From: Cellvibrionaceae bacterium
Lineage (GTDB): Bacteria; Pseudomonadota; Gammaproteobacteria; Pseudomonadales; Cellvibrionaceae
Reading direction: 5' to 3'
Length of the DNA stretch: 64,000 bases
Assembly (NCBI GenBank): GCA_028281575.1
Contig: JANQJP010000022.1
Location: forward strand, 1-64,000
In this document: one piece after another, positions 50,203-59,762 of the stretch
Numbering within the stretch: the first letter of the stretch is position 1
Layout of the letters: each line of letters begins with the position of its first letter
The notes under the pieces: generated by a model
Databases searched by the model: none
Seen by the model: only the letters and a program-made list of their open reading frames with translations
What the model was told of the DNA's origin: nothing
Program-made: the position numbers and the translations under genes

Positions 50203-50796
50203 GTGAGTAAAAGTGGTGTGAATGAGGAGCGTCGCAGAGTGCTTACGGCGATGACTTCGGTCGTTGGTGCGGCTGGAGTAGTCGGAGCTGCCGTGCCATT
50301 TGTTGGTTCGTGGAACCCGAGCGCAAAAGCGAAAGCGGCCGGAGCTCCGGTTGAAGTCAATATTGGTAAGCTTGAGCCAGGCCAGATGATAACGGTCGAA
50401 TGGCGCGGTAAACCCGTCTTTGTTGTCCGGCGCACGCCGGAAGCGATTGCAAGCCTGGAGAAGGTGGAACCCACGCTTCGCGATCCCGATTCAGAAAAGT
50501 CGATACAACCCGATTATGTTAAAAATAAGGCCCGGGCGATTAAAGAAGAAATCGTTGTCTTGCTGGGACTCTGCACTCACCTGGGTTGTGCACCTACGTA
50601 TAGGCCCGAAGTGGGCGCTGAAGATTTGGGCGGTTCAGAATGGCTCGGTGGCTTTTTTTGCCGTTGCCATGGGTCAAAGTTTGACCTGGCTGGCCGTGTG
50701 ATGGCAGGTGTACCGGCCCCGACGAATTTAGAAATTCCGCCCTATAAATATTTGAGCGATGACGTATTGCTCATTGGCGAAGACCAGGAGGCGTAA
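50203..50796 (+). CDS. petA: Ubiquinol–cytochrome c reductase iron–sulfur subunit (Rieske)
   Basis: Rieske protein of the bc1 complex, moving electrons from ubiquinol to cytochrome c1. The 197 residues have a Tat-like N-terminus (RRRVLTAMTSVVGAAGVVGAA) that also anchors it, and the cluster ligands in CTHLGC (about 126–131) and CRCHGS (about 149–154). The start is GTG 50203 with AAGGGGAG upstream. The b–c1 fusion gene begins 2 bp after its stop. Confidence 0.97.
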   Translation: MSKSGVNEERRRVLTAMTSVVGAAGVVGAAVPFVGSWNPSAKAKAAGAPVEVNIGKLEPGQMITVEWRGKPVFVVRRTPEAIASLEKVEPTLRDPDSEKSIQPDYVKNKARAIKEEIVVLLGLCTHLGCAPTYRPEVGAEDLGGSEWLGGFFCRCHGSKFDLAGRVMAGVPAPTNLEIPPYKYLSDDVLLIGEDQEA

Positions 50797-50798
50797 CG

Positions 50799-53042
50799 AT
50801 GACAAATTGGCTTGCTGGATTTTGGACTTGGCTGGACGATCGCTTGTCGATCCAAAGAACGTGGGACTACCACATGGCCAAGTACTACGCGCCGAAAAAT
50901 TTTAATTTTTGGTATTTCTTTGGTGTCTTGTCTCTCTTTGTTCTCGTCAATCAGCTACTGACGGGTATCTGGTTAACGATGCACTATGTACCCACTGCTG
51001 AAGGTGCTTATGGTTCAGTGGAATATATTCGCCGGGATGTTCCGTATGGGAACCTACTGCAACGACTTCATGCTGTTGGTGCATCGATGTTTTTCGTTGT
51101 TGTCTATCTGCATATGTTTCGCGGGCTTATGTACGGTTCTTATCGGGCGCCGCGCGAACTTGTCTGGATTTTCGGCATGTTTATTTATGTTGCGCTTATG
51201 GCCGAAGCCTTTTTGGGGTATGTCCTTCCCTGGGGGCAAATGTCGTATTGGGGTGCGCAAGTTATTGTAAATTTATTTGGTGCGATTCCTTTTATCGGTG
51301 AAGGGCTGGTTGAATGGATTCGCGGCGATTACTTAATTTCGGGCGCGACGTTAAATCGGTTTTTTGCTTTGCATGTTGTTGCGGTGCCCATCGTTTTGCT
51401 TGGTCTGGTTGTCCTGCATATTCTTGCCTTGCATGAGGTCGGTTCGAATAATCCCGACGGTGTGGAGATCAAGAAGAATAAAGATGAAAACGGTGTGCCG
51501 CTGGACGGCGTGCCGTTTCACCCGTATTACACCGTGCATGACTTGGTGGGTATTACGGTTTTTCTATTTGTTTTCTTGGGCATAGTCTTTTTTGTTCCAG
51601 GTTTTTGGGGTTATTTTTTGGAATATGCCAATTTCGAGCAGGCAAATAACTTAAAAACCCCCGAGCACATTGCGCCCGTTTGGTATTTCACACCTTTTTA
51701 CGCAATTCTGCGCGCTGTTACTTTTGATTTAGGTGGCGTATTTACGGCTAAGTTTCTCGGCTTTATTGCTATGGTTCTGGCTATCGTCGTGTTGTTTTTC
51801 TTACCTTGGCTGGACAAAAGCAACGCCAAATCTATTCGCTATAAAGGTTGGTTGCCTAAAATAATGTTAATTTTGTTTGCTGCGACATTCGTCGTTTTAG
51901 GTAAGCTGGGCCTCGACTCGCCGACGCCGGAAAAAACATTGTTAGCGCAGATGTCGACAATATTTTATTTTGCTTTTTTCCTAACGATGCCCGCATGGAC
52001 CAACTCGGGGCGTATAGGCCCGTTAGGTGTTCTTATCTCGGGCACTTTGGGTATTTGGATTTTATATATCACATTTAAAGCGCTTTGGGGTGAATTTGGC
52101 AGTGACGCGTCGGGTCATGTGGCCTGGATGTTGTATTTGTATGGCATTGTTTTAGGTTTGTTTGTAGTGCTCCTGCCTTGGCTAGCTGCAATAGATTCAG
52201 AACAGCCTGTTCCCGAGCGTGTTCAAATGAAAGGGCTTGGTAAACCTCTCGTTTTGGGCGCATTGGTCTTATTTGTTGTCCTTGTTGCGCTGCCGCTTAA
52301 ATCTGTCGCCGCTGGCGGCGGTGGCTGTGGCGACGTGCCGTGCGAACACGCGCACGTTGATTTAAAAGATAAGGCGTCTTTACAGCGCGGCGCCAAGCTC
52401 TTTGTGAATTATTGCATGGGTTGTCACTCCGCGAATCATTCTCGCTATGAGCGGGTCGCTGATGATTTGGGCATTCCCCACGACTTGATGTTGGATAATT
52501 TGGTATTCACCGATCAAAAAATTGGCGAACTTATGACCATAGCTATGGCGCCCGAGGAGAGCAAAAAATGGTTTGGTGCAACACCGCCTGACCTTACCTT
52601 AGTGGCACGTGCACGACCCTCAGCCCCTGACTGGCTGTATACATTTTTAAAAAATTTCTATCAGGATGACTCTCGACCCACAGGTGTAAACAATAGAGTG
52701 TTTGCCAATGTGGGTATGCCTCATGTGTTGCTCGAGCTGCAAGGCTTGCAGACGTGTGCGCCCGGACCCAAACGCGATAGCCATGGAGACGTCGTGCGCG
52801 ATAAGCAGGGCGAGATTGTTGTCGACCAATGTGCTTCTTTGACGGTGAGCGATGTACAGGGATCAATGTCGGAAGAAGAGTTTGACCACGCTGTTCACGA
52901 CTTAGTGAATTTTATGACCTATATGGCTGATCCTGTTGCAGAGTCTCGCAAGCGCATGGGTATATACGTTTTTCTATTTTTAGGTGTATTGCTCGTATTT
53001 ACCGTGCTGCTCAATCGCGAATACTGGAAAGACATCCACTAA
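50799..53042 (+). CDS. Fused cytochrome b – cytochrome c1 subunit of the bc1 complex
   Basis: One 747-residue reading frame holds petB and petC. Cytochrome b: heme ligands H91/H105 and H192/H207, and the Qo motif PVWY (293–296), a variant of PEWY seen in beta/gamma-proteobacteria. Residues ~402–465 form an extra segment with two hydrophobic helices inserted before the QPVPERV end of cytochrome b. Then LVLFVVLVALPLKSVAA (about 489–505) looks like the c1 signal peptide, followed by CMGCH (539–543), axial M640 in NVGMPHVL, and a C-terminal anchor (about 722–738). It is likely cut by signal peptidase into b and c1, as shown for FbcH of Bradyrhizobium. Confidence 0.95.
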   Translation: MTNWLAGFWTWLDDRLSIQRTWDYHMAKYYAPKNFNFWYFFGVLSLFVLVNQLLTGIWLTMHYVPTAEGAYGSVEYIRRDVPYGNLLQRLHAVGASMFFVVVYLHMFRGLMYGSYRAPRELVWIFGMFIYVALMAEAFLGYVLPWGQMSYWGAQVIVNLFGAIPFIGEGLVEWIRGDYLISGATLNRFFALHVVAVPIVLLGLVVLHILALHEVGSNNPDGVEIKKNKDENGVPLDGVPFHPYYTVHDLVGITVFLFVFLGIVFFVPGFWGYFLEYANFEQANNLKTPEHIAPVWYFTPFYAILRAVTFDLGGVFTAKFLGFIAMVLAIVVLFFLPWLDKSNAKSIRYKGWLPKIMLILFAATFVVLGKLGLDSPTPEKTLLAQMSTIFYFAFFLTMPAWTNSGRIGPLGVLISGTLGIWILYITFKALWGEFGSDASGHVAWMLYLYGIVLGLFVVLLPWLAAIDSEQPVPERVQMKGLGKPLVLGALVLFVVLVALPLKSVAAGGGGCGDVPCEHAHVDLKDKASLQRGAKLFVNYCMGCHSANHSRYERVADDLGIPHDLMLDNLVFTDQKIGELMTIAMAPEESKKWFGATPPDLTLVARARPSAPDWLYTFLKNFYQDDSRPTGVNNRVFANVGMPHVLLELQGLQTCAPGPKRDSHGDVVRDKQGEIVVDQCASLTVSDVQGSMSEEEFDHAVHDLVNFMTYMADPVAESRKRMGIYVFLFLGVLLVFTVLLNREYWKDIH

Positions 53043-53066
53043 CGTTTATTTGTTTTACCTGTTTAG

Positions 53067-53098
53067 CCCGGTATTTCCAAATGCCGGGTTTTATTTTT
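53067..53098 (+). terminator. Intrinsic terminator of the petABC operon
   Basis: CCCGGTATTT and AAATGCCGGG (53067–53088) form a stem with one G·T pair and a tight loop, followed by TTTTATTTTT. It sits between the bc1 genes and sspA. Confidence 0.85.
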
Positions 53099-53122
53099 AT
53101 TGAAGATTAAGTTGAGGAAATT

Positions 53123-53773
53123 ATGGCGGTTGTCGCAAAGCGCTCATCGATGACATATTACTCCGATGGTTCTGATCACTATAGTCATCGTGTGCGAATT
53201 GTTTTAGCTGAAAAAGGGGTTACGGCGGATATTATTGAAATCGACCCAATCAATTTGCCTGAAGACGTTAAGCAAATTAATCCGTACGGGAACTTACCAG
53301 TATTGCTTGATCGAGATTTGGGATTGTATGAAACGCACGTGATGATGGAATATCTCGATGAGCGCTTCCCCCATCCTCCTTTACTTCCCGTTTATCCTGT
53401 AGCTCGTGCAGAGAGCCGCCAGTTTATGTATCGTATCGAGAATGACTGGTGCCCATTGGTCAAGACAATGGGCTCAGGAAAAAACAAAGAGGCGGCGGCA
53501 CAGGCCGCGAAAGAATTGAAAGACGGCCTGGTGACAATTGCGCCTATCTTTGCGGAAAAGCCGTTTTTTATGAGCGAAGAATTCTCGCTGGTCGATTGCT
53601 GTCTTGCACCGATATTGTGGCGTTTAGATGCCTTCGGAATCACTATCCCGCGCACACGCCAAACGGCAGCTTTACTGGAATACACTGAGCGCTTGTTTGC
53701 TCGGGATTCGTTTAGAGAGAGTTTGTCTGAAGCTGAACTCGAGATGCGCCCCAGTTACTATATCAAGTCATAA
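53123..53773 (+). CDS. sspA: Stringent starvation protein A
   Basis: Glutathione-S-transferase-like protein that binds RNA polymerase in stationary phase and acid stress. The 216 residues have the N-terminal thioredoxin-like part (SMTYYSDGSDHYSHRVRIVL, PYGNLPVLLDRDLGLYETHVMMEYLDERFPHPPL-type region) and a helical C-terminal domain with EFSLVDCCLAPILWRL. It lacks the catalytic residues of true GSTs. It is followed by sspB after 15 bp, downstream of the bc1 operon as in Pseudomonas. Confidence 0.95.
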   Translation: MAVVAKRSSMTYYSDGSDHYSHRVRIVLAEKGVTADIIEIDPINLPEDVKQINPYGNLPVLLDRDLGLYETHVMMEYLDERFPHPPLLPVYPVARAESRQFMYRIENDWCPLVKTMGSGKNKEAAAQAAKELKDGLVTIAPIFAEKPFFMSEEFSLVDCCLAPILWRLDAFGITIPRTRQTAALLEYTERLFARDSFRESLSEAELEMRPSYYIKS

Positions 53774-53788
53774 AGGCCTCACCTTCTT

Positions 53789-54184
53789 ATGGTCATGACC
53801 TCAAGTAAGCCCTACATGCTGCGCGCGTTATACGAGTGGATTGTCGACAATAACTGTACGCCGCACATTGTTGTAGATGCGCATACGAGTGGGGTTAGCG
53901 TGCCACAGGAATATGTCAACAAGAACGGTGAAATCGTATTAAATATCGCTCCTGGCGCTGTTCAGGAGCTGGATTTAGACAACGATGCCACCAGTTTTAG
54001 CGCCAGGTTTGCTGGCGTTTCCCACCAGATATATGTTCCCAATGTTGCGATTCTGGGGATTTACGCGCGTGAAAACGGTCGGGGCATGATGTTTGATCTC
54101 GAGCCTGAACCGGAGCCCGAGCCGCCGGATCCCGATGATTTGGAGCCATCTCTTAAGCGTCCCAGCCTGCGTGTTGTGAAATAG
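53789..54184 (+). CDS. sspB: ClpXP adaptor SspB
   Basis: Delivers ssrA-tagged and other substrates to ClpXP. The 131 residues show SKPYMLRALYEWIVDN, the substrate-groove GVSVPQEYV and FSARFAGVSHQIYVP, a flexible linker rich in proline and glutamate (EPEPEPEPPDP), and the C-terminal ClpX-binding tail RPSLRVVK. It is coupled to sspA and convergent with the M48 protease gene. Confidence 0.95.
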   Translation: MVMTSSKPYMLRALYEWIVDNNCTPHIVVDAHTSGVSVPQEYVNKNGEIVLNIAPGAVQELDLDNDATSFSARFAGVSHQIYVPNVAILGIYARENGRGMMFDLEPEPEPEPPDPDDLEPSLKRPSLRVVK

Positions 54185-54195
54185 CGCGAGTAAAA

Positions 54196-56148
54196 CTACT
54201 CCTGATAAGCAGCATCTAGCGGCAGCGGGCAGTCGAGGGTCATTGCAATCGCGCGTAAAACCAACTTTTCGCGCTCTGAATACTGTTGGTCATGTTCAGC
54301 CACTTTGGCTACAGCTTTTAGAAGCAGTGGTTTTTGCAAGGGATGAAGCTGGCGTAAATTGTTCAATGCTGAGTCCAATGCACTTAACGCTGTGTCCAAG
54401 ACAACTTCAGATGTATCGTTGCGCCAGATGGTCTGCATACCCTCGCTGTAACTCGCCTGATGGTGTCGGGCATCGCCCAGGCGCGCAACAAAACCCAGCA
54501 ACTTGGCGGCGTCGCTGCGCAGACTTTCAAGCGCTTTAAAACCACCCGGCTGAGCGGCACTGCGAAAGCCAGAGAGCACGATGTTGCGCAAACTCCACTC
54601 AAATACCGTCACACGCTTATCGGCGCGAATAAGGGTGTCCATATTCTCACAAAAAACAGCTTGTTGAGGTGCAGAAAGCGCCAGCAATGCCGGTTGTGCA
54701 AGCATAAGCAGCGGTAGCTTGAGGTGGCTTGGTAAAGTACGAGCCTGATTGGCAATACGCGTAAATTCGCGAAAAGTGGCGGGGTGCGCACGTGCTTTTA
54801 GTCGCTTGACCTGTACATCGCGAATGGTTTGGTTCTTGTCGAGCAGAAGTGCATAGATGAGTGCTCTCGCCTGATAGGGGGTATGGCACGCCCGACGCAG
54901 TTCCTCCGGCAGTGATGTAAGCAGTATGTGAGAAGCATTAAGCTGCTCAGGCAAAATTGAACCGGCGCATTCGATGGCGTCAACGGGGGCTCGCTTGCCT
55001 TCGCTGGGCGCAAAACCTGAGATATTTGCTTCGGCTGAATCGGTGGCCGCGCTTTTTTTAAACGGTTTTTCCTGAGTCGGTTTGGCCCCTTCGCTTATTT
55101 CCTTTTCAAGTGGATATTCCCCGTTGGGCAACACTCTCGCTATCCTCAGGTCTAAATCAGGGTGAGTTGCAAAGAGCTTGGCGAAAAAAGAGCTCACGCC
55201 ATTGGCAAAATAGAAGTGACTAAATTCAGAGGCATTGGAGGGTAAAAGTGTTGAACCATAGCTTGCCATTTTTATCTTATAAAGTGCGCCCGCTATGCCT
55301 TTCGGGTTACGCGTATATTGCACAGCTGAAGCATCGGCGAGGTACTCTCTTTGACGGCTCACGGCGGCTTTAATCATATTGCCAAAAAAAGTGCCGCCGA
55401 AACCAATGGCCATTAAGCCAAGGCCCAATAGCGCAAGTTGTGCACCGTCTTTTCTGCGTGAGGAGCCATAGTGGCGGCGGTGTCCCGTCGCCCGTACGAG
55501 GAAAGAGCCGATCAAGCCTATGACCAAGATGCCGTGCAACGCCGCCAAGAGCCGCATATTCAGGCGCATATCACCGTGGTAAATATGACTGAACTCGTGC
55601 GCGATGACGCCTTGCAGCTGGTCTCTGTTGAGCGCGTGAATGCAGCCGCGGGTAACACCGATCACCGCGTTGGAGATATCCGTACCCGCTGCAAAGGCGT
55701 TGATACCCTCTTCATCTAGCACATAGACGCGCGGAACCGGGCTGCCTGAAGCAATGGCCATTTCCTCAACGATGTTTAAAAGACGCAGCTCGATCTGGTC
55801 GGCGGATTCGTGCAGCAGCAATCTACCCCCGAGAGACTCAGCAACAAAAGCGCCTCCTTTGCGCAATTCGCTTGCTTTAAACATGCTGCCCATTGTCACC
55901 ACAAGGCCTACGCCCGCGCTGAGCCAAAGCATGGTTTCGGAAGTGACGACTTTTAGCAGGTGCTGAGCAAATCCGAGGTTTTGGCTATTGATCGCACTTA
56001 CACTCGATGAATTGGCTTGCATGAAGTACATGAAAACCGCGAGCATAATCCCGGTGACAGCGATCAGAATGATCACTGCAAGAACAAGCAGGAAAACCAG
56101 GCTGGCACTTTTTTTTCGCGCGTCGTCCTGGTGCTCAAAAAAGTTCAT
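54196..56148 (-). CDS. M48 family membrane metalloprotease
   Basis: Zinc protease of the HtpX/M48 group. The 650 residues have two membrane helices before residue 90 (about 17–42 and 73–90), the zinc motif HEFSH (184–188) in VIAHEFSHIYHGDM, another two helices (about 200–255), and the downstream EYLADASAV that supplies the third ligand. Beyond the M48 domain, about 300 residues are helical with no recognised domain; this C-terminal part is longer than in HtpX. It lies 19 bp after the lemA gene, a common pairing. Confidence 0.9.
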   Translation of the reverse strand: MNFFEHQDDARKKSASLVFLLVLAVIILIAVTGIMLAVFMYFMQANSSSVSAINSQNLGFAQHLLKVVTSETMLWLSAGVGLVVTMGSMFKASELRKGGAFVAESLGGRLLLHESADQIELRLLNIVEEMAIASGSPVPRVYVLDEEGINAFAAGTDISNAVIGVTRGCIHALNRDQLQGVIAHEFSHIYHGDMRLNMRLLAALHGILVIGLIGSFLVRATGHRRHYGSSRRKDGAQLALLGLGLMAIGFGGTFFGNMIKAAVSRQREYLADASAVQYTRNPKGIAGALYKIKMASYGSTLLPSNASEFSHFYFANGVSSFFAKLFATHPDLDLRIARVLPNGEYPLEKEISEGAKPTQEKPFKKSAATDSAEANISGFAPSEGKRAPVDAIECAGSILPEQLNASHILLTSLPEELRRACHTPYQARALIYALLLDKNQTIRDVQVKRLKARAHPATFREFTRIANQARTLPSHLKLPLLMLAQPALLALSAPQQAVFCENMDTLIRADKRVTVFEWSLRNIVLSGFRSAAQPGGFKALESLRSDAAKLLGFVARLGDARHHQASYSEGMQTIWRNDTSEVVLDTALSALDSALNNLRQLHPLQKPLLLKAVAKVAEHDQQYSEREKLVLRAIAMTLDCPLPLDAAYQE

Positions 56149-56167
56149 TCTAGGGCTTTAAGGAGCG

Positions 56168-56764
56168 TTAAAAAGAGATTTTTGGCGCGTTCTGAATTTC
56201 GGCGGAATCTTCGAATTCCAGCAGCTTGGCGTCAGTGGGATGGCCAAAAAAGCCCGCAAAAAATACCGGTGGAAAGCTCTGTCGATAGCTGTTGTAAGCC
56301 GTGACAAAATCGTTAAATGCCTGGCGGGCAAAAGCGACTTTATTTTCGGTGCTTGTCAGCTCTTCAGACAGTTGCTGCATATTCGTATTGGCTTTTAGGT
56401 CTGGATAGGCTTCGACCACGACGTTTAATTTTCCAAGCGCACCGGCCAGCATATTTTCAGCGCTCGCTAAGCCCTGTATCGCAGCGGCATCTCCGGGGTT
56501 TGCCGCGGCAGCTTTGAGGCCCGCCAATGCGGTATTGCGCGCAGCAACCACTGCCTCGAGCGTTTCTCGTTCATGGGAAAGATAGGCTTTTGCCGTTTCC
56601 ACCAGGTTGGGAATAAGGTCGTAGCGGCGTTTGAGTTGCACCTCAATCTGTGCGAAGCCATTTTGGTAGCGATTTTTTAGCGCGACGAGCTGGTTGTAGA
56701 TGGAAATAATATAAAAGACTGCGGCCGCGAGAACGACAAGCGTGATAATAGTGGAGAGCGACAT
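56168..56764 (-). CDS. lemA: LemA family protein
   Basis: A 198-residue membrane-anchored helical protein. The N-terminal helix ([19 protein letters not shown]) is followed by [25 protein letters not shown]-type coiled region, the diagnostic LemA segment, and [18 protein letters not shown] near the end. Function is unknown. It is the first gene of a pair with the M48 protease and divergent from the thiolase gene. Confidence 0.92.
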   Translation of the reverse strand: MSLSTIITLVVLAAAVFYIISIYNQLVALKNRYQNGFAQIEVQLKRRYDLIPNLVETAKAYLSHERETLEAVVAARNTALAGLKAAAANPGDAAAIQGLASAENMLAGALGKLNVVVEAYPDLKANTNMQQLSEELTSTENKVAFARQAFNDFVTAYNSYRQSFPPVFFAGFFGHPTDAKLLEFEDSAEIQNAPKISF

Positions 56765-56886
56765 AGACGATCCTTATTTGCGTTAACAGGCTCCAAGCTA
56801 CTGACGCGCATATTGCTTAAGTCAGTGGAGAGATGTTGCGAGCCAGCTTAAACTGTTTTTATGACTTTCTGCAAACGGTGACCAAC

Positions 56887-58059
56887 GTGAATGATCCTAT
56901 TGTTGTTGTCGGAATGGCCCGCACACCCCTCGGTGCGTTTTTGGGTCAGTTCTCCAAGATTTCTGCGCCAAATCTGGCCGCACATGCCGTTAGGGCGGCG
57001 ATTGCGCAAGCAGGCGTGGGCAGTGAATCAATAGATGAGTTGATTATGGGCTGTGTGCTTCCCGCAGGTGTCGGGCAGGCACCCGCGCGGCAGGTATGCC
57101 GTTTTTCCGGCTTGGATGACTCTGTTGTGACGATGACCGTGAACAAGGTATGTGGCTCGGGGATGAAGAGTGTCGAGCTGGCTGCCCAAAGTTTGATCTT
57201 GGGACAGGCCGACTTCGTTATCGCAGGTGGCATGGAAAATATGTCGCTAGCGCCACATCTGCTGGCACGCGCGCGCGCTGGTTTGCGTTTCGGGCCAACT
57301 GAATTGCTCGATCATATGTACACCGATGGCTTAGAAGACGCATATGAACGGGTCCTTATGGGCGAGTTCGCTGAACGAACAGCGGAAAAATATGGCCTGA
57401 GTCGAGACGATCAGGATCGCTATGCCGCGGAGTCTGTTACCCGCGCTCAGCGAGCGATTAGCGAGGGGAACTTTCGGGAAGAAATTTGCCCGGTTGAATT
57501 ACCCAAGTCGGGTGCGATCGTTAATGACGACGAAAGTCCGATGAAGTTAAATATCGAAAAAATAAAACACCTAAAACCCGCATTTAGAGAAAACGGTTCA
57601 GTGACAGCCGCAAACGCGAGCTCAATTGCAGATGGCGCAGCGGCGCTGCTATTAACGCGGCAAAGTGTGGCTGAGTCGCAAGGCTTAGAGATTTTAGCTC
57701 GCTTGGATGGTTTTCAGTCTGCCGGGCAAACACCTGAAACATTTACCACTGCGCCAATTACCGCGATACAAAAATTGTTGGAAAAAACGCATATTGACGT
57801 TGCGGATGTGGATCTTTGGGAAATAAATGAAGCCTTTGCTGTGGTGCCGATGGCGGCAATGCAAGTATTGGATATCGAGCACACGAAACTCAATGTTAAT
57901 GGCGGGGCATGCGCTTTAGGCCATCCACTCGGTGCAAGTGGTGCGCGTATTTTGGTTACGCTTATCGCAGCGATGCGCCGCATGGAAAAAAGCGTGGGTG
58001 TCGCCAGTTTATGTATTGGTGGCGGTGAGGCGATGGCGGCGGTTGTTCGCTGCGATTAA
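56887..58059 (+). CDS. Acetyl-CoA C-acetyltransferase (thiolase II)
   Basis: Condenses two acetyl-CoA or cleaves acetoacetyl-CoA. I prefer GTG 56887 (VNDPIVVVGMARTP): it places the active cysteine (in VNKVCGSGMKS) at residue 89, as in known thiolases. An ATG at 56833 would add 18 unlike residues. About 390 residues with NEAFAVVP, GGACALGHPLGASGAR and CIGGGEAMA. It lies alone, divergent from lemA and convergent with the peroxidase gene; no PHB genes adjoin it. Confidence 0.9.
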   Translation: MNDPIVVVGMARTPLGAFLGQFSKISAPNLAAHAVRAAIAQAGVGSESIDELIMGCVLPAGVGQAPARQVCRFSGLDDSVVTMTVNKVCGSGMKSVELAAQSLILGQADFVIAGGMENMSLAPHLLARARAGLRFGPTELLDHMYTDGLEDAYERVLMGEFAERTAEKYGLSRDDQDRYAAESVTRAQRAISEGNFREEICPVELPKSGAIVNDDESPMKLNIEKIKHLKPAFRENGSVTAANASSIADGAAALLLTRQSVAESQGLEILARLDGFQSAGQTPETFTTAPITAIQKLLEKTHIDVADVDLWEINEAFAVVPMAAMQVLDIEHTKLNVNGGACALGHPLGASGARILVTLIAAMRRMEKSVGVASLCIGGGEAMAAVVRCD

Positions 58060-58140
58060 CTACAAATTCAGAGTGTTTAACGTTCTTTTAACTAAAACGA
58101 CTAAGAAAACTGAATTTACGGCTTAGTTAGCTGTGTCAAT

Positions 58141-59391
58141 CTACTCATCCAACATCATTAAAAACGCGAGCATTGCATCTAGTTCGTTCCCTGTTAAGGG
58201 CATTTCTTTAAGCTCGTGATCGCCTTGAGGTGGTTGCGTGTAGTGATTTAAGACTTCTTCAAGGGTGTTAAATCGGCCGTCGTGTAGATACGGCGCTGTC
58301 AATTTTAGGTTACGTAGCGATGGTGTTTTAAACGCACCACTTAATGGAATATGGTGTTGAGTAGGGTCGAGAAAACGCAGCTGATGGCAGTCTTCTTTTT
58401 TTGCGTCACTGTAGGGGCCAAGGCAATTAAACTCATCCATCAGTACCGCTCGAATGCCAAGAACTCTGCCAAAATCCAAATTGTCGCCTTGAAAATTGCC
58501 GGTGCCGATATTGTGGAACCCGCCATTTGTTAGTAATGCGCCATTGTGGCACTGCAAGCATTGTGTTTTTTCAGCATCAATAAACAGTTTTATACCCTGT
58601 TTTTCTTGATTTGACAGTTTAATACCATAGTTTTGAATACCGAACAGCTGTTCTACATATTTATCGAAACGCGTTTTTTTCGGTAGTAGCGTTCGTTCGT
58701 AAGCAGCAATGGCTTTTCCTATATTGGCAAATGCATTATTTGTTTTATTACGCCTGTCTGCTGAAATTCGATACCAGTTATCTTGCAGCTGTGCATTACC
58801 AATCGGTGTGGCATCGACAATATTTTTGGAATTATATAATTCGATTGGCAACTTGCCGAAAAGCTGTTCATAGGCGTGTAAGTAATTTTTATCATTACCC
58901 ACTTCCCACAATACTCGGGTTCGACTGCTGCCCATTTCTTTCGCCGCTTCAAAAGGTACCAGGGCTTGAGACCACAATGAGTCGCGGCGGCCATCCCAAT
59001 ACAACCAACGCAACCAGGCACTGGCGACAATTGTCGGTGTGTTGCGTGATGTTTGACCGAGCCCAACGCCGACTTTTATTTGGTCGGTAAAATAGCGTTC
59101 AGGTTGATGGCATGACGCGCAAGAGATTTTTTTATTTCCGCTAAACCGTGTATCGAAAAATACGCGTTTTCCAAAATCTGCCGCCTGCGGGTTATCTGCG
59201 ACACGATTTGAAGGGCTGGGTGGCGCGGGTGGTAATGCGGTAAGTGAGAGTGAGTGTAAAATGCGCAGTTCTTTATCTGTCCACTCTGGAGGAGACGCGA
59301 GAGCATATGTGCTCACTAAATATAAAGTGAAAGCTAGAAGTAGTTTTGAAATGAAGTCCGAAACATGGGGTGGGTACAACTTTCTAGACAC
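58141..59391 (-). CDS. Exported di-heme cytochrome c peroxidase family protein, disturbed 5' end
   Basis: Periplasmic di-heme protein of the CcpA/MauG family, reducing peroxide or oxidising another partner. Two heme sites, CASCH (about residue 91) and CLQCH (about 278), and NTPTIVASAW between them are visible. The signal peptide ISKLLLAFTLYLVSTYALA is intact, but there is no normal start just before it: repeat copy C has entered there. The nearest usable codon is GTG 59391, inside the repeat arm (about 416 residues). The frame stays open through the repeat to ATG 59565 and 59700, so a longer product with repeat-encoded residues is possible. Confidence 0.75.
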   Translation of the reverse strand: MSRKLYPPHVSDFISKLLLAFTLYLVSTYALASPPEWTDKELRILHSLSLTALPPAPPSPSNRVADNPQAADFGKRVFFDTRFSGNKKISCASCHQPERYFTDQIKVGVGLGQTSRNTPTIVASAWLRWLYWDGRRDSLWSQALVPFEAAKEMGSSRTRVLWEVGNDKNYLHAYEQLFGKLPIELYNSKNIVDATPIGNAQLQDNWYRISADRRNKTNNAFANIGKAIAAYERTLLPKKTRFDKYVEQLFGIQNYGIKLSNQEKQGIKLFIDAEKTQCLQCHNGALLTNGGFHNIGTGNFQGDNLDFGRVLGIRAVLMDEFNCLGPYSDAKKEDCHQLRFLDPTQHHIPLSGAFKTPSLRNLKLTAPYLHDGRFNTLEEVLNHYTQPPQGDHELKEMPLTGNELDAMLAFLMMLDE

Positions 59392-59519
59392 GCTGTAAAT
59401 ACTTCCCTGTAAGCTCTGCACTCGCTCCCGACAACTGCTCCTGCGTTGTTCTAACACCCGCCATCCATGGCGGGCGCCTGCGAGTGAAGGTCTAGAAAGT
59501 TGTACCCACCCCATGTTTC
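59360..59519 (+). repeat. Structured inverted-repeat element, copy C
   Basis: Perfect 30-base outer arms (59360–59389 and 59490–59519). The inner stem is CACTCGC (59419–59425) with GCGAGTG (59480–59486), different from copies A and B yet still complementary. The hairpin CCCGCCATCCATGGCGGG and the TGCTCCTGCGTTGTTCTAAC core are present. It lies across the 5' end of the peroxidase gene and faces copy D, 243 bp away, in opposite orientation. Confidence 0.92.
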
Positions 59520-59762
59520 TCAGTGCCAATCGAATAAAAACTGTCCGTAAAAAGCTTTGTAACATTTGAGAGACTTTCCTTTCAAGCCTATACAGCAATA
59601 CGTAACCCCAAAAAAACAGTTCTATAAACCCACCAAAGTTTTCGGAGAGGAAAATTTTACTAGATAAATAATAAGGCTCTTTTTTTACACAAACACGCAA
59701 ATGTCTTGTTGACTATTAAATTATTTTTTTAAACTAATATTGAAGCAAACGAGTATTTCAAA

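Noticed and set aside
56781-56797. GCGTTAACAGGCTCC near the lemA start as a fifth stop-codon repeat
   Set aside because: Matches only the central GTTAACAGG and is not at a stop codon.
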